DNA from: Streptomyces sp. NBC_00271
GTDB taxonomy: Bacteria; Actinomycetota; Actinomycetes; Streptomycetales; Streptomycetaceae
Direction of reading: 5' to 3'
Assembly: GCF_036178845.1 (NCBI RefSeq)
Contig: NZ_CP108070.1
Coordinates: 9,052,001-9,116,000 of the forward strand
Length of the DNA: 64,000 bases
Under the pieces are notes generated by a model, which did not search any database, was not told the DNA's origin, and saw only the letters and a list, made by a program, of their open reading frames with translations. Numbering within the stretch: the stretch's first letter is position 1; each line of letters begins with the position of its first letter. Both the position numbers and the translations under genes were made by a program. Positions 53,597-61,623 of the stretch are shown piece by piece.

Positions 53597-54051
53597 ATGC
53601 CCGAGCGCATCAGCTCCAGTTTCGACCCCGTCCGCGCCGCGGCCCGCCAGGCCAGCAGCATCGCCGAACTCCTCGACGTCATGTGGGAACAAGACCGCAA
53701 CGACGGGCCGCCTCCGTATCTCTCTGTCTCCCAGCTGCGCGTGATGTACATCGTCGACCACAAGAACGGAATCCGCATGCGGGCGCTCACCCGGCTCCTG
53801 GGCGCATCGCCGCCCTCCGTCTGCCGCTTGGTCGACCGCCGGCCGTGCCCCGACAGCCGCCGCGAAGTCACGCTGTGCGTGACCCCCCCGCCGGACGTAG
53901 ACACCTGGCCCAGGTCTGTGAACGGCGCGACCAACTTCTCCTCCAGGCTCTCGACAGCATGCCCAGCCACCAGCGCACCGCACTGACCGAAGGTCTTGCC
54001 GGACTGCAGCAAGCACTGATCGACCAGCCCATGCTCCGCCTCGTCCCCTAG
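53597..54051 (+). pseudogene. MarR-type regulator with a frameshift in a C run
   Basis: From ATG 53597: MPERISSSFDPVRAAARQAS, then YLSVSQLRVMYIVDHKNGIR and the recognition region MRALTRLLGASPPSVCRLVD. The wing is shortened (VDRRPCPDSRREVTL, about nine residues fewer than usual). At the run of seven C near 53883 the frame changes; the C-terminal helices appear in another frame as GRRHLAQVCERRDQLLLQAL and GLQQALIDQPMLRLVP-stop. As it stands the dimerisation helices are not translated in frame. Confidence 0.7.
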
Positions 54052-54180
54052 GACTCCCCACCCGCGCCGACGCCACGAGACCCAGCCCGGTCCCCCCAGC
54101 ATTCCGGTACCGATCACCCAGATTTGTCCGCCCATCCACACGGGAGGTACAGGAAGGCGCCCTCACCGACATGCCGTGAC

Positions 54181-54229
54181 GCGAACCGGTGGTGTTTCCC
54201 CCCTGGTGGGGGAAACACCACCGGTTCGC
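54181..54229. terminator. 22-bp perfect hairpin, bidirectional terminator
   Basis: Stem of 22 bp without mismatch, from GCGAACCGGTGGTG to CACCACCGGTTCGC, ending in CCCCC/GGGGG around a five-base loop (54203-54207). It sits between the MarR remnant (plus) and the sigma-factor gene (minus, ending 54245), so it serves both. Confidence 0.85.
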
Positions 54230-54244
54230 TGCGGGCCGCTGCGG

Positions 54245-55084
54245 TCAGCTGGTGGTGAGCATGCCTTCACGGAGCTTGACGAGGGTGCGGTTGAGGAGGC
54301 GGGAGACGTGCATCTGGGAGATGCCGAGCTGTTCGCCGATCTGAGCCTGGGTGAGTTCCTCGACGAACCGCATGTGGATAATGCGCCGTTCCCGGTCGTC
54401 AAGTTGGGCGATCATCGGGGCGAGGGCGTTGAAGTCCTCGACGAGTTCGAGAGCGTTGTCATCGATGCCGATGAAGTCGGCCAGCACCGCTTCGCCGTCC
54501 TCGCTGGAGCTGATGGTGGCGTCGAGGGAGGAGGAGTTGTAGCCGTTGGAAGCCAGACGCGCTTCGTTGACCTCCTCCTCGCTCAGGCACATCAGCTGCG
54601 AGAGTTCCTTGACGGTGGGCATGCGCCCCAGTCGGCTGCGGAGTTCCTCGGTGGCTTTGGCGAGCTGGATGCGGGCTTCCTGCAGACGGCGGGGGACGTG
54701 GACCGCCCACGAGGTGTCGCGGAAGAAGCGCTTGATCTCACCGACGATGTAGGGGACGGCGAAGGAGGTGAACTCGACCTCGCGGGACAGCTCGAACCGG
54801 TCGATGGCCTTGATCAGTCCGATCGTGCCGACCTGGACGATGTCCTCCATCTCGTCCTGGCCCCGACTGCGGAAGCGCCCGGCCGCGTACTGGACGAGGG
54901 ACATGTTCATCTCGATGAGCGTGTTGCGCGCGTACTGGTACTCGGGCGTGCCCTCTTCCAGAACGCCGAGCTGGTCGAAGAACAGCCTGGACAACTGCCG
55001 GGCGTCCTTGGGGGCGACCTGCGACGGGTCCGCGATCTCGGGCAGCACCACGGTCCGTGCCTCTGCCGTCTTCGTCACTGTCAT
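54245..55084 (-). CDS. SigB/SigF-family RNA polymerase sigma factor
   Basis: 279 residues. Region 2 is clear: ARNTLIEMNMSLVQYAAGRF, then EDIVQVGTIGLIKAIDRFEL and FTSFAVPYIVGEIKRFFRDT; region 3 VHVPRRLQEARIQLAKATEE; region 4 QLDDRERRIIHMRFVEELTQ with the helix-turn-helix AQIGEQLGISQMHVSRLLNR. This is the alternative stress/differentiation class (SigB/F/G-like) controlled by RsbW-type antisigma factors and STAS antagonists, several of which lie within 8 kb. ATG 55084. Confidence 0.92.
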   Translation of the reverse strand: MTVTKTAEARTVVLPEIADPSQVAPKDARQLSRLFFDQLGVLEEGTPEYQYARNTLIEMNMSLVQYAAGRFRSRGQDEMEDIVQVGTIGLIKAIDRFELSREVEFTSFAVPYIVGEIKRFFRDTSWAVHVPRRLQEARIQLAKATEELRSRLGRMPTVKELSQLMCLSEEEVNEARLASNGYNSSSLDATISSSEDGEAVLADFIGIDDNALELVEDFNALAPMIAQLDDRERRIIHMRFVEELTQAQIGEQLGISQMHVSRLLNRTLVKLREGMLTTS

Positions 55085-55240
55085 GTCAGGCCCCTCCTGT
55101 GCGATCCAGGCTTCGTGTCACCGGCCCCTTGTGCGGCGGCAACAGACGGCGTACCCGGGTTCGAAGAATGCATGCCAGGTGATTTTAGAGCGGACCCAGC
55201 GCACCCGGTTTTTGCCCAATGGGGTGGTCTGGGCCGTGAG

Positions 55241-55279
55241 AAGTGGGGCCCGCCGGAGCGTCTCCGGCGGGCCCCACTT
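55241..55279 (-). terminator. hairpin terminator after PRC-barrel copy 2
   Basis: Perfect 18-bp stem from AAGTGGGGCCCGCCGGAG to its complement, loop CGT, 18 bases beyond the PRC-barrel stop on the minus strand. Confidence 0.85.
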
Positions 55280-55296
55280 CCGGGGTGGTGCTGAGG

Positions 55297-55650
55297 TCAG
55301 GCGTGTCGGTGGTTCTGGTAGTAGCCGCCGACCTGCTCGTGGTAGTCGGCGTCGCCGACGTGCTTGTCCTTGTCGAACTCGGGGGAGTCCTTGATCTGGG
55401 CCTTGGTGAGGTCGACGTAGATCTTCCGCTCGGCCAGGTCAACCGTTTTCACGGTCCCGGCCGGCAGCAGAACGTGCTTGCCGAAGATCCACACGCCGGT
55501 GTCGACGACGAGGTAGGCGGAGCTGACGTCGTCCGAGTGCTTGTCGACCTTCCCGATGCTGCCGTCGGTGGCCTCGACCTTCCATCCGGTCAGGTCGGTG
55601 CCCGCGGTGTAGCCGGTGGTCGGCTGGTAGCCCCAGATGTTGTCACTCAT
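55297..55650 (-). CDS. PRC-barrel domain protein (copy 2)
   Basis: 117 residues, ATG 55650. Same layout as copy 1: DLTGWKVEATDGSIGKVDKH, AYLVVDTGVWIFGKHVLLPA and DKDKHVGDADYHEQVGGYYQ. The two copies differ mainly in the N-terminal ten residues and the strand IYVDLTKAQIKDSPE. Presumably a member of the local sigma-factor regulon; that is inference from position. Confidence 0.9.
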   Translation of the reverse strand: MSDNIWGYQPTTGYTAGTDLTGWKVEATDGSIGKVDKHSDDVSSAYLVVDTGVWIFGKHVLLPAGTVKTVDLAERKIYVDLTKAQIKDSPEFDKDKHVGDADYHEQVGGYYQNHRHA

Positions 55651-55984
55651 AAAGAACGGCTCCCTTGTCGAATTCCTTGCTGCTGCCGCAGCAGAACTGC
55701 GGAGTTACAGACGTCATCGAATTCGGTGACGCTTCCTCAGAAAGCCGGGTGCCCCGGCCTCCCGGACCCCACACATCATGCCGAGAAGAATTGCGGATGG
55801 CCGGAGGTGCCGTGCTGGAGGCCACGGTTCCTGGCGTCACGGCCACCTCCGGCCATGACCTCCAGGTACCCCGAAGCGGCAGAATCACCACTTTTATCCC
55901 TGTGGTAACAGGAAGACAGGAAACGGGTGGGGCCCGACGCCGCGGCGTCGGGCCCCACCCGTATGGGTGCGCTGTTCAGGCCGC
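55651..55984. other. gap between PRC-barrel copy 2 and the hydrophobic protein
   Basis: About 330 bp with lower GC near 55660-55720, compatible with the promoter of PRC-barrel copy 2 on the minus strand. No coding frame with motifs. The last 60 bp hold the perfect palindrome described separately. Confidence 0.4.
55923..55962 (-). terminator. 40-bp perfect palindrome, terminator
   Basis: The 40 bases from ACGGGTGGGGCCCGACGCCG are followed at once by their exact reverse complement with no loop bases. Located 23 bases beyond the stop of the 56-residue membrane protein. Confidence 0.8.
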
Positions 55985-56155
55985 TTACCAGCGGTACCAG
56001 CGGCCGCGCTTGCCACCGCTTGCTGTGGGGCGGATCACGAAGCCGAGGATCCACACGATCAGCACGATGACGGCGATCCACCACAGGGCCTTGAGTGCGA
56101 AACCGGCACCGAAGAGAATCAGGGCGAGCAGAAGAACAAGAAGAATAGGAACCAT
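55985..56155 (-). CDS. 56-residue hydrophobic membrane protein
   Basis: ATG 56155 with CGGAGG upstream. Two hydrophobic helices, MVPILLVLLLALILFGAGFA and WIAVIVLIVWILGFVI, then a basic tail GGKRGRWYRW. Small proteins of this kind are common stress-associated membrane peptides in Streptomyces. Function unknown. Divergent from the CsbD gene, 183 bp apart. Confidence 0.75.
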   Translation of the reverse strand: MVPILLVLLLALILFGAGFALKALWWIAVIVLIVWILGFVIRPTASGGKRGRWYRW

Positions 56156-56338
56156 AGTTATCAACCTCCGCCCCCTCGTGTGCCCCGCGTGGCGATCTCC
56201 ATTCCTGCGGACCTCGCGTACTTCGTAGAGAGCCCGGAGCTGCGAGGAGTTTGTGCGGCGGCCTTCCGGTTTAAAGAGTGGAATCCAGGGCGACACGGAG
56301 GGTGAAACTTCCTTCAAGCGAGACAGGAGTGAGTGGTT

Positions 56339-56515
56339 GTGGCTGCGGACGAGAAGGCTCAGGCCAAGGGTGAGCAGGCCAGGGGCAAGATCAAGAAGGT
56401 CGTCGGCGATGCGGTCGGCAACGAGTCCCTGAAGGCCGAGGGTCACGCCGAGGAGTCCAAGGGCGACCTGCGCGAGGCCAAGGAGAAGGCCAAGGACGCC
56501 ATCAAGCCCAAGTAG
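56339..56515 (+). CDS. CsbD-family stress protein
   Basis: 58 residues. GTG 56339 lies nine bases after AGGAG; GTG 56333 is too close to it. The CsbD pattern is complete: DEKAQAKGEQARGKIKKVVG, DAVGNESLKAEGHAEESKGD and KEKAKDAIKPK. CsbD proteins are abundant, charged, SigB-dependent proteins of unknown mechanism. A hairpin follows the stop. Confidence 0.9.
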   Translation: MAADEKAQAKGEQARGKIKKVVGDAVGNESLKAEGHAEESKGDLREAKEKAKDAIKPK

Positions 56516-56529
56516 GCGCACCACTTTTG

Positions 56530-56562
56530 ATCCCGGCAGCCACGTCCGTGGGCTGCCGGGAT
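56530..56562 (+). terminator. hairpin terminator after csbD
   Basis: ATCCCGGCAGCCAC pairs with GTGGGCTGCCGGGAT with one bulged base and a four-base loop, 14 bases after the CsbD stop. Confidence 0.7.
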
Positions 56563-56639
56563 TTGTGCTGTCCTGCCCCCCAGCAGCCGAACAGATCCGC
56601 TTGGCGCACGTGATGAGGTCGGGTCCGATGCTCACCCGT

Positions 56640-56895
56640 GCACGGGGCGCCGTGCCGACGCCGTGATGACGTGAATCCCACGCGGTACTGCTGCCGGGTT
56701 GGATGGTGAAGACCTGGTCCAGGCCGACAACGGTGAGGATGTGGAGGGTGTTGGCGGGGAACGGCGGCCAGGGTCATGTCTGCGTCGGCGGCTTGGGCGC
56801 GTTGGCGGGCGGCGAGGAGAGCGGTGATGCCGGTGGAGTCGCAGTACTCCAGGCCGGACAGGTCGGTGACCAGGTCCTGGCCCGGGTCCAGATGG
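56640..56895 (-). pseudogene. STAS-domain protein, 5'-truncated and frameshifted
   Basis: The minus strand from 56895 reads LDPGQDLVTDLSGLEYCDST, GITALLAARQRAQAADADMT, a STAS domain with its phospho-acceptor in CDSTGI. After LAAVP the frame changes and the end appears as ANTLHILTVVGLDQVFTIQP. The first strand and start codon are missing: the sequence switches at 56895 to a plus-strand hydrolase fragment. It resembles anti-anti-sigma factors of the RsbV type. Confidence 0.7.
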
Positions 56896-56899
56896 GCCG

Positions 56900-57121
56900 G
56901 TGGTGGTGCTGGCGCACGGGTTCGGCTGTGATCAGAACATGTGGCGGCTGGCCGTGCCCGCCCTGGCCGAGCGGTACCGGGTGGTGCTGTTCGACTACGT
57001 AGGCTCCGGCGGCTCGGATCCGTCGGTCTTCAGCCCCGAGCGGTACTCCTCGCTGAAGGGCTATGCCCACGATGTGGTGGAGATCTGTGAGGAGCTGGAC
57101 CTGCGGCGAGCCCGCCAGTGA
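56900..57121 (+). pseudogene. RsbQ-like alpha/beta hydrolase, N-terminal fragment
   Basis: The frame VVLAHGFGCDQNMWRLAVPA, ALAERYRVVLFDYVGSGGSD and YASL-like GYAHDVVEICEELDLRRAR is the opening of an RsbQ-type hydrolase (oxyanion HGFG motif). It lacks a start codon with a ribosome site, and it stops before the nucleophile GHSVS motif. Upstream it is joined head to head with the STAS remnant. RsbQ partners RsbP in energy-stress signalling in Bacillus. Confidence 0.7.
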
Positions 57122-57422
57122 CCGTCACATTGTTCCTGCTGCGGATATCCGTACCGCCATACTCCCACCCAGCCGCAAGCGGACTTCGGCCGCCGTCCGC
57201 GAGGCGCGTAGCCCAATCCCGCAGAGCGCCGCAGGACCGGGCACCTGGTGTTCTGCCGCCTCCCCCCTTCTGGCGTGCCTTGGCGGCGGGTCGGTGCGGG
57301 CAGACGTCAGCACCCGTCCATCCGGAAGATGCCCCCTTAACCGCGGAATTCCAGGTCTGAGCCCCGCATGGCGCTGTACGTGAAAGCGGGCCGGTCATGC
57401 CGTCGGTGCTGGCGTCTTGGTG
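57122..57422. other. gap without recognised gene
   Basis: About 300 bp after the hydrolase fragment. The remaining hydrolase sequence is not found in any frame. No motif seen. Confidence 0.35.
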
Positions 57423-57811
57423 CTACCGGTGAAGGAGAGTGCTGACGGTTTTGCCGCCGGCGGCCTGGCGGGTCACGGCGGTGGCGTGGGCGAGGCGGTT
57501 GACCATGGGCCAGCCGAAGCCTCCAGTGCCGCCGTTCAGGTCGGGGGTGCGCATGCGCGGCGCCTGCGGACTGCGGTCATGCACGGCTACTTCGATGCTG
57601 CCGGGTGCGCGGTCAGGTCCAGGGTGCAGGTGCCGCCGCCGTGGCGCAGGGCGTTGGTGACGAGCTCCGAGACCACCAGGACCACGGTTTCGGCAGCCTC
57701 CGCCGCGACCGCCGGCACGAGCCCTTCGAGGAATTCCCGGGTGCTCTCGCGAGCGTCGGCAACGGATGTCGTGGAGCGGACGGCTGCGGCGCTGACGCTC
57801 ATGGTGTCCAT
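57423..57811 (-). pseudogene. RsbW-like anti-sigma kinase (HATPase) with one-base deletion, copy A
   Basis: ATG 57811 (GGGGGA upstream) gives MDTMSVSAAAVRSTTSVADA and the N box VVLVVSELVTNALRHGGGTC. At TAHP a base is missing (CACCCGGCAGC for CACCCGGGCAGC, near 57603), producing an early TAG; in the other frame the protein continues SIEVAVHDRSPQAPRMRTPD and the G2-like TGGFGWPMVNRLAH to a stop at 57423. Length 389 nt is one short of a multiple of three. Family: serine kinases that hold stress sigma factors. Confidence 0.75.
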
Positions 57812-57989
57812 CAGGTCCCCCGGTTTTGAGATCGTCGTCGCTACACGAGGCCGATTATCTCGCTGCCGAACAACCGAAAATCTATGTTGGCTGGAGTAGA
57901 CATTGGGTGATCGACTGGCTATGGTTTCTCTCGTAGCCCAGAGAGACAGCAGGGCCCGGCAGACACGAACTACCGGGCAGCGGTACGCA
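57812..57989. other. short divergent gap
   Basis: Lower-GC sequence upstream of the RsbW-like gene; probable promoter region, boxes not assigned. Confidence 0.3.
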
Positions 57990-58345
57990 GGACGGTGCGG
58001 TGGTGGAGTTTCGAAGCCAGGGTGGTTGCAGGACGGCGACGGGACTGACGACCGGACCGGGTGGCCCGCAGTGAACAGGGGCCACCGTGAGCAGGACCGC
58101 AGTTGATGCAGTGGCAGTACCAGTAAGTGCAGTTCGCAAGGCCCAGCAGTGAAGAGAGCGAGCGGTACCTCGGTGAAGGCGTCGGCTGCGGGCGCGCGCA
58201 CCGGGAAGTTCGGCAGTGGGGTTCCAAGCCAGAGCAGACGCAGGACGGGCGACGGGGCTGGCTGCCGGAAAGTGGCGCTGTGACAGGTCACCGAGCGGTT
58301 CGCAATACCAGCAGTACGCAGGAGAGCAGTACCAGCAGTTAGTTG
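57990..58345. repeat. imperfect tandem duplication, glutamine-codon rich
   Basis: Two units of about 190 bp can be aligned by eye: GTTTCGAAGCCAG...GCAGGACGGCGACGGG near 58006 and GGTTCCAAGCCAG...GCAGGACGGGCGACGGG near 58219, each followed by a CAGTACCAG-rich stretch (58106 and 58299). In one plus frame the second unit encodes QYQQYAGEQYQQLVD. No complete gene is visible; it could be the remains of a Gln/Tyr-rich protein whose C-terminus AQYQGRQMV-stop is still readable at 58515-58543. Confidence 0.5.
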
Positions 58346-58553
58346 ATCCAAGAGGGAAAGAACGGAGGGGCCGAGAGCCATCAGGATCGCCCGGGCGGAA
58401 GTCGTGAGCCCGGGTACCGCAGGACATCGATAGTGAGGTGGTCTCCGGTCGAGCAACCGCGATCCCCGCACAAGCCCTCATCCCCCGTGAGCTGGTGCGG
58501 ACTCAGAAGGCCGGCGCAGTATCAGGGCCGGCAGATGGTGTAGCAGTTCCTTC

Positions 58554-58584
58554 GGGGCCCTGGCGTGAACAGCGCCAGGGCCCC
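58554..58584 (+). terminator. hairpin just upstream of the MerR gene
   Basis: Perfect 12-bp stem GGGGCCCTGGCG / CGCCAGGGCCCC with a seven-base loop. It ends 26 bases before the MerR ATG, so it either terminates upstream transcription or sits in the MerR leader. Confidence 0.6.
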
Positions 58585-58610
58585 TCCACGCGTTCCATGA
58601 GAGAGGTGCA

Positions 58611-58949
58611 ATGACAGCAGACGACTCGTTCGGCCGTCTCGATGACGACGACTACCCCGCCTACACGATGGGCCGGGCCGCCGAGATGCTCGGCACCACC
58701 CAGGGCTTCCTCCGCGCCATCGGTGAAGCGCGCCTGATCACCCCGCTGCGCTCCGCGGGCGGACACCGCCGTTACTCGCGCTACCAGCTGCGCATCGCCG
58801 CTCGCGCCCGGGAACTCGTCGACCAGGGCACTCCGATCGAGGCCGCCTGCCGCATCGTCATCCTCGAAGACCAGCTCGAAGAAGCGCAGCGCATCAACGC
58901 CGAGTACCGCCGCGCCGCCGGATCAGCGAACCCGACAACCGCCGCCTGA
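58611..58949 (+). CDS. short MerR-family helix-turn-helix protein
   Basis: 112 residues, ATG 58611 with GAGAGG upstream. The winged helix reads YTMGRAAEMLGTTQGFLRAI, GEARLITPLRSAGGHRRYSR and the helix YQLRIAARARELVDQGTPIE. A short coiled-coil (LEDQLEEAQRINAEYRRA) takes the place of an effector domain, so ligand sensing is unlikely. Such proteins are frequent beside cold-shock and sigma-factor genes in Streptomyces; target unknown. Confidence 0.85.
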   Translation: MTADDSFGRLDDDDYPAYTMGRAAEMLGTTQGFLRAIGEARLITPLRSAGGHRRYSRYQLRIAARARELVDQGTPIEAACRIVILEDQLEEAQRINAEYRRAAGSANPTTAA

Positions 58950-59433
58950 GGCGGCCAGGACGTGCAACCCGCGCTTCACTGCCTGTCACCCTCGCAGGTC
59001 GCCAGCGACGCGCAACGTGCTGCGCAGCTTCGCCTTCCACGGCCGCGGAGCTGGAGCGATCGGACGCACGCAGGCTCGCTTCCTCCCTTGTGCGTGAGCA
59101 GCTGGGGCGCTTATGGCGGTCGATAGCGGCTGTGAGGGCTAGGTTGATGCAGTCTCCCCGTGCCGTTCGGGCGTGGTGGTTGAGGCTGCTTCCCGCAGCA
59201 CAGTGAGCCTGCGGCGTTCCACGAGCGCCGGGCCCACCTCGGCTCCCGCAGATGCCGCGGCCCGGTGCGTCCCTGGCGGCCAGCTTCGAGACCGGGTTTC
59301 CGCGCTTCCGGGTTGTGCCCGTGGGGAGTGCTCGATGCGGACGGTACGGGGGCCACGTCTCGCAAGGCACACGGTCGCCGGGCGGCCGGCGGCCGTCGCC
59401 ATGAGCGGACAGCAACTGCCGAGACCGGTCCGG
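58950..59433. other. 480-bp gap without recognised gene
   Basis: Minus-strand frames are open here only because the frameshifted RsbW-like ORF (59434-59876) runs on. No motif, terminator or repeat stood out. Confidence 0.35.
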
Positions 59434-59876
59434 TTATGTGGTCGCCGTGGTGAGGGCGATGTCCGCGGTGATGCGCTTGCCGAGGAGTGTCCGCTCGACA
59501 GTGACGCTCTGGGCAAGTGCTCGGACGGTCTCAAGGCCGTGCTGGCCCACGCGTTCGGGATCGGGGGCTTGGCGGCCGGTACGACGGGATTGCTGTCCCA
59601 GAGTTCAACCCGCACCACGGCACCGGTGACCCGCAGACGCAAAAGGGCCGGTCCCGGCGGGTACTTGCGGGCGTTCGTGACCAGTTCGCTGACGATCAGC
59701 TGGACGATCTCGACCGTGGCGGTCACCACCGGGATGCCTTGGTCGTCTCGCGCCGTCGTCAGGAAAGCCGATGCCAGATGGCGGGCCTGGGCTATGCGGG
59801 AGCCGTCGCTGTCCAGCGCGAGCGATGCCTCCAGCAGCGAGGCCGCCCCGCCGTCGGCCCCACTCGTCTCGTCCAT
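59434..59876 (-). pseudogene. RsbW-like anti-sigma kinase (HATPase) with one-base deletion, copy B
   Basis: From ATG 59876: MDETSGADGGAASLLEASLA, ARHLASAFLTTARDDQGIPV, N box VQLIVSELVTNARKYPPGPA and VRVELWDSNPVVPAAKP. At a run of five G on the plus strand (59563-59567) one base is missing; in the other frame the protein continues DPERVGQHGLETVRALAQSV and ERTLLGKRITADIALTTAT to a TAA at 59434. Natural length 147 codons, now 443 nt. The unshifted frame would run on for 95 unrelated residues. Confidence 0.75.
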
Positions 59877-60065
59877 CCGTGCCCGCTTCCCTCTCCCCGC
59901 CCGCTACCCCTTTTAGGGCCGGGTATGCCGGGTATGCCCGACCGGAACGTTACCCTCCAGCACAGTTACACGGGGGCAGCGCCCTTATGGGGTGTAGCGC
60001 TTCCGGTGCCCTCTTTGGGGGCGTTGGCGGTGCCGCAGAGGATTGTTGAAGGACACGCGTCAGAC

Positions 60066-60422
60066 ATGCACGAGACGGCCGGGCAGGGCGCCCGGCCTAT
60101 GATCAACCAGGCAACCGCCGCAGGCATCCGCGTCCTGGCGCCGAGCGGCGAAGTCGACGCCGGTAACGTCCACCTCCTGCGGCAGGCCCTCCGCATAGAC
60201 GGCGCCAGAGCGTCGCGGACGCTTCTCGACCTCGGTGCGCTCGCCTTCCTGGATGCCAGCGCCATCAGTGCCCTGGCCGCCGCGCAACGCGATGCAGCGT
60301 CCGCCGACGGCTGGATCCGGCTGGCGTCCTTGAGGGCAACGGTTCAGCGGGTCGTTGAAATGGTTGGTCTCGACACGGTCATTCCTTGCTACCCCACGCT
60401 TCGTCAAGCCCTTACTTCCTGA
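60066..60422 (+). CDS. STAS-domain anti-anti-sigma factor
   Basis: 118 residues from ATG 60066. STAS core: GIRVLAPSGEVDAGNVHLLR, RTLLDLGALAFLDASAISAL (phospho-acceptor in DASAI) and IRLASLRATVQRVVEMVGLD, ending TLRQALTS. It is the intact antagonist candidate for the local anti-sigma kinases and is divergent from RsbW-like copy B (189 bp apart). Confidence 0.8.
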   Translation: MHETAGQGARPMINQATAAGIRVLAPSGEVDAGNVHLLRQALRIDGARASRTLLDLGALAFLDASAISALAAAQRDAASADGWIRLASLRATVQRVVEMVGLDTVIPCYPTLRQALTS

Positions 60423-60838
60423 CGCCAGGCAACGGCGCCCCGCTCCCGGTCAGCGGTCGGACTCTCGCCGCAGGTCGTCAGGAGTGCGGGGCGCCCGTCG
60501 GGCAGACGGCGAACGAACACCGAATTTCCAGCTCGGCGGTCAGCTGCCATGTCCGGGGAAGCGGAGCCTTCGTGCCCGCGGCACTGCCGGAGGGCGTAGT
60601 TTGCCCGACACGATCCACGGTGGGGTCTCCGCACCGGACCGAAAGCTCGACTACTGCTCTGGACGCGGCGATCAGCGCAGGTCCGCCTCATCGTGTTAGC
60701 CGTTGTTGAAGGCGATCTTTCGGACGGCCGCGCACGTCATAGCGCCCTGGCGGCCATGGTAGCGGCTGACGACTCCGCTCCCTTTTTTGGAACGTTGCAC
60801 TGCGAGTGAGTCAATATCTGTGTTCGTGAGGTGAGAGT
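60423..60838. other. 410-bp gap without recognised gene
   Basis: Frames on both strands are open for about 95-110 residues but show no motif or ribosome site. The right end becomes less GC-rich (60780-60840), consistent with the start of the cold-shock promoter region. Confidence 0.35.
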
Positions 60839-60970
60839 TTGACGGACGGTGTAGTGAGAGTTTTTGCCGCAACAAGTGGAGTGGAATTACTTAACCGACG
60901 CGGGCCGTTGCGGCGTGCTACTGTCCATCTCAGTTGCAGTTGTGGTTCCCGAAACTTCAAGTGCTCCTAC

Positions 60971-61000
60971 CCCGCTCTTGCCGGGGAGAGCGCTTTTTTA
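60971..61000 (+). promoter_or_regulatory. structured leader of the cold-shock gene (hairpin plus U-run)
   Basis: CGCTCT / AGAGCG form a 6-bp stem around TGCCGGGG, followed at once by CTTTTTTATTT. A U-run after a hairpin is rare in this GC-rich genome and looks like an intrinsic terminator, 92 bases upstream of the cold-shock ATG. It could be an attenuator or a temperature-sensing leader; I recall similar leaders before other Streptomyces cold-shock genes. Confidence 0.6.
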
Positions 61001-61091
61001 TTTCCGGTCATTTTCCGGCGGGGTAATCATCGCGGCGACACGGTGCTCGCACAGTGCGGACGTCGGTGTACTGCCCCAAAGGAGATATGAC

Positions 61092-61295
61092 ATGGCTGCT
61101 GGTACCGTGAAGTGGTTCAACGCGGAAAAGGGTTTCGGCTTCATCGAGCAGGACGGTGGCGGCGCTGACGTGTTCGCCCACTTCTCGAACATCGCCGCCC
61201 AGGGCTTCCGTGAGCTGCTCGAAGGCCAGAAGGTGAACTTCGATATCGCGCAGGGCCAGAAGGGCCTGACGGCCGAGAACATCGTTCCGGCCTGA
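61092..61295 (+). CDS. cold-shock protein (CspA family)
   Basis: 67 residues from ATG 61092 with GGAGATAT upstream. RNP1 and RNP2 are intact: [20 protein letters not shown] and [20 protein letters not shown], ending [10 protein letters not shown]. It is an RNA chaperone that melts secondary structure in the cold. The long, structured 5' leader suggests post-transcriptional control. The DEAD-box helicase gene follows after a terminator, as in other streptomycetes. Confidence 0.95.
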   Translation: MAAGTVKWFNAEKGFGFIEQDGGGADVFAHFSNIAAQGFRELLEGQKVNFDIAQGQKGLTAENIVPA

Positions 61296-61304
61296 CAGAC
61301 TTGT

Positions 61305-61342
61305 AGCTGGGGCCCGCATCCTTCGGGGTGCGGGCCCCAGCT
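61305..61342 (+). terminator. hairpin terminator after the cold-shock gene
   Basis: Perfect 14-bp stem AGCTGGGGCCCGCA / TGCGGGCCCCAGCT with a ten-base loop (TCCTTCGGGG), nine bases after the stop. Confidence 0.85.
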
Positions 61343-61623
61343 GCAGCCATTTCCCGCGGTGGTTTCACCCGCGGGACGGCTCGGAGGAATCCGCAGTCTC
61401 ACCACATGCGGCTCCTCCTTCGGGACGCAGGCGCATCCTGAAGAGCTACACCGCAGTCACCCCCCGGATTTTACGTCCCCACTGCGTCACCTATTTCGGC
61501 ATTTACGCCCGCGTGGATTCCCGTCGGCCGGATTTGCTTTGACATCGGTTCATACTTGTAATTCCGTGCTGCTCATCGCTTGCGGGAATTCCTTGATATG
61601 TGCCACATCGAGGAAGGCCCCAC
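61343..61623. other. leader of the DEAD-box helicase gene
   Basis: About 280 bp, less GC-rich from 61480 on (TTTCGGCATTTACG; TTTGCTTTGACATCGG; CATACTTGTAATTCC). TTGACATCGG near 61539 is a good -35-like box. Probable promoter and long 5' leader for the helicase. Confidence 0.45.

Noticed and set aside
57882..58481. 199-residue minus-strand ORF over the Gln-rich repeat
   Set aside because: No motif, no ribosome site and Cys/Trp-rich composition of an antisense shadow.
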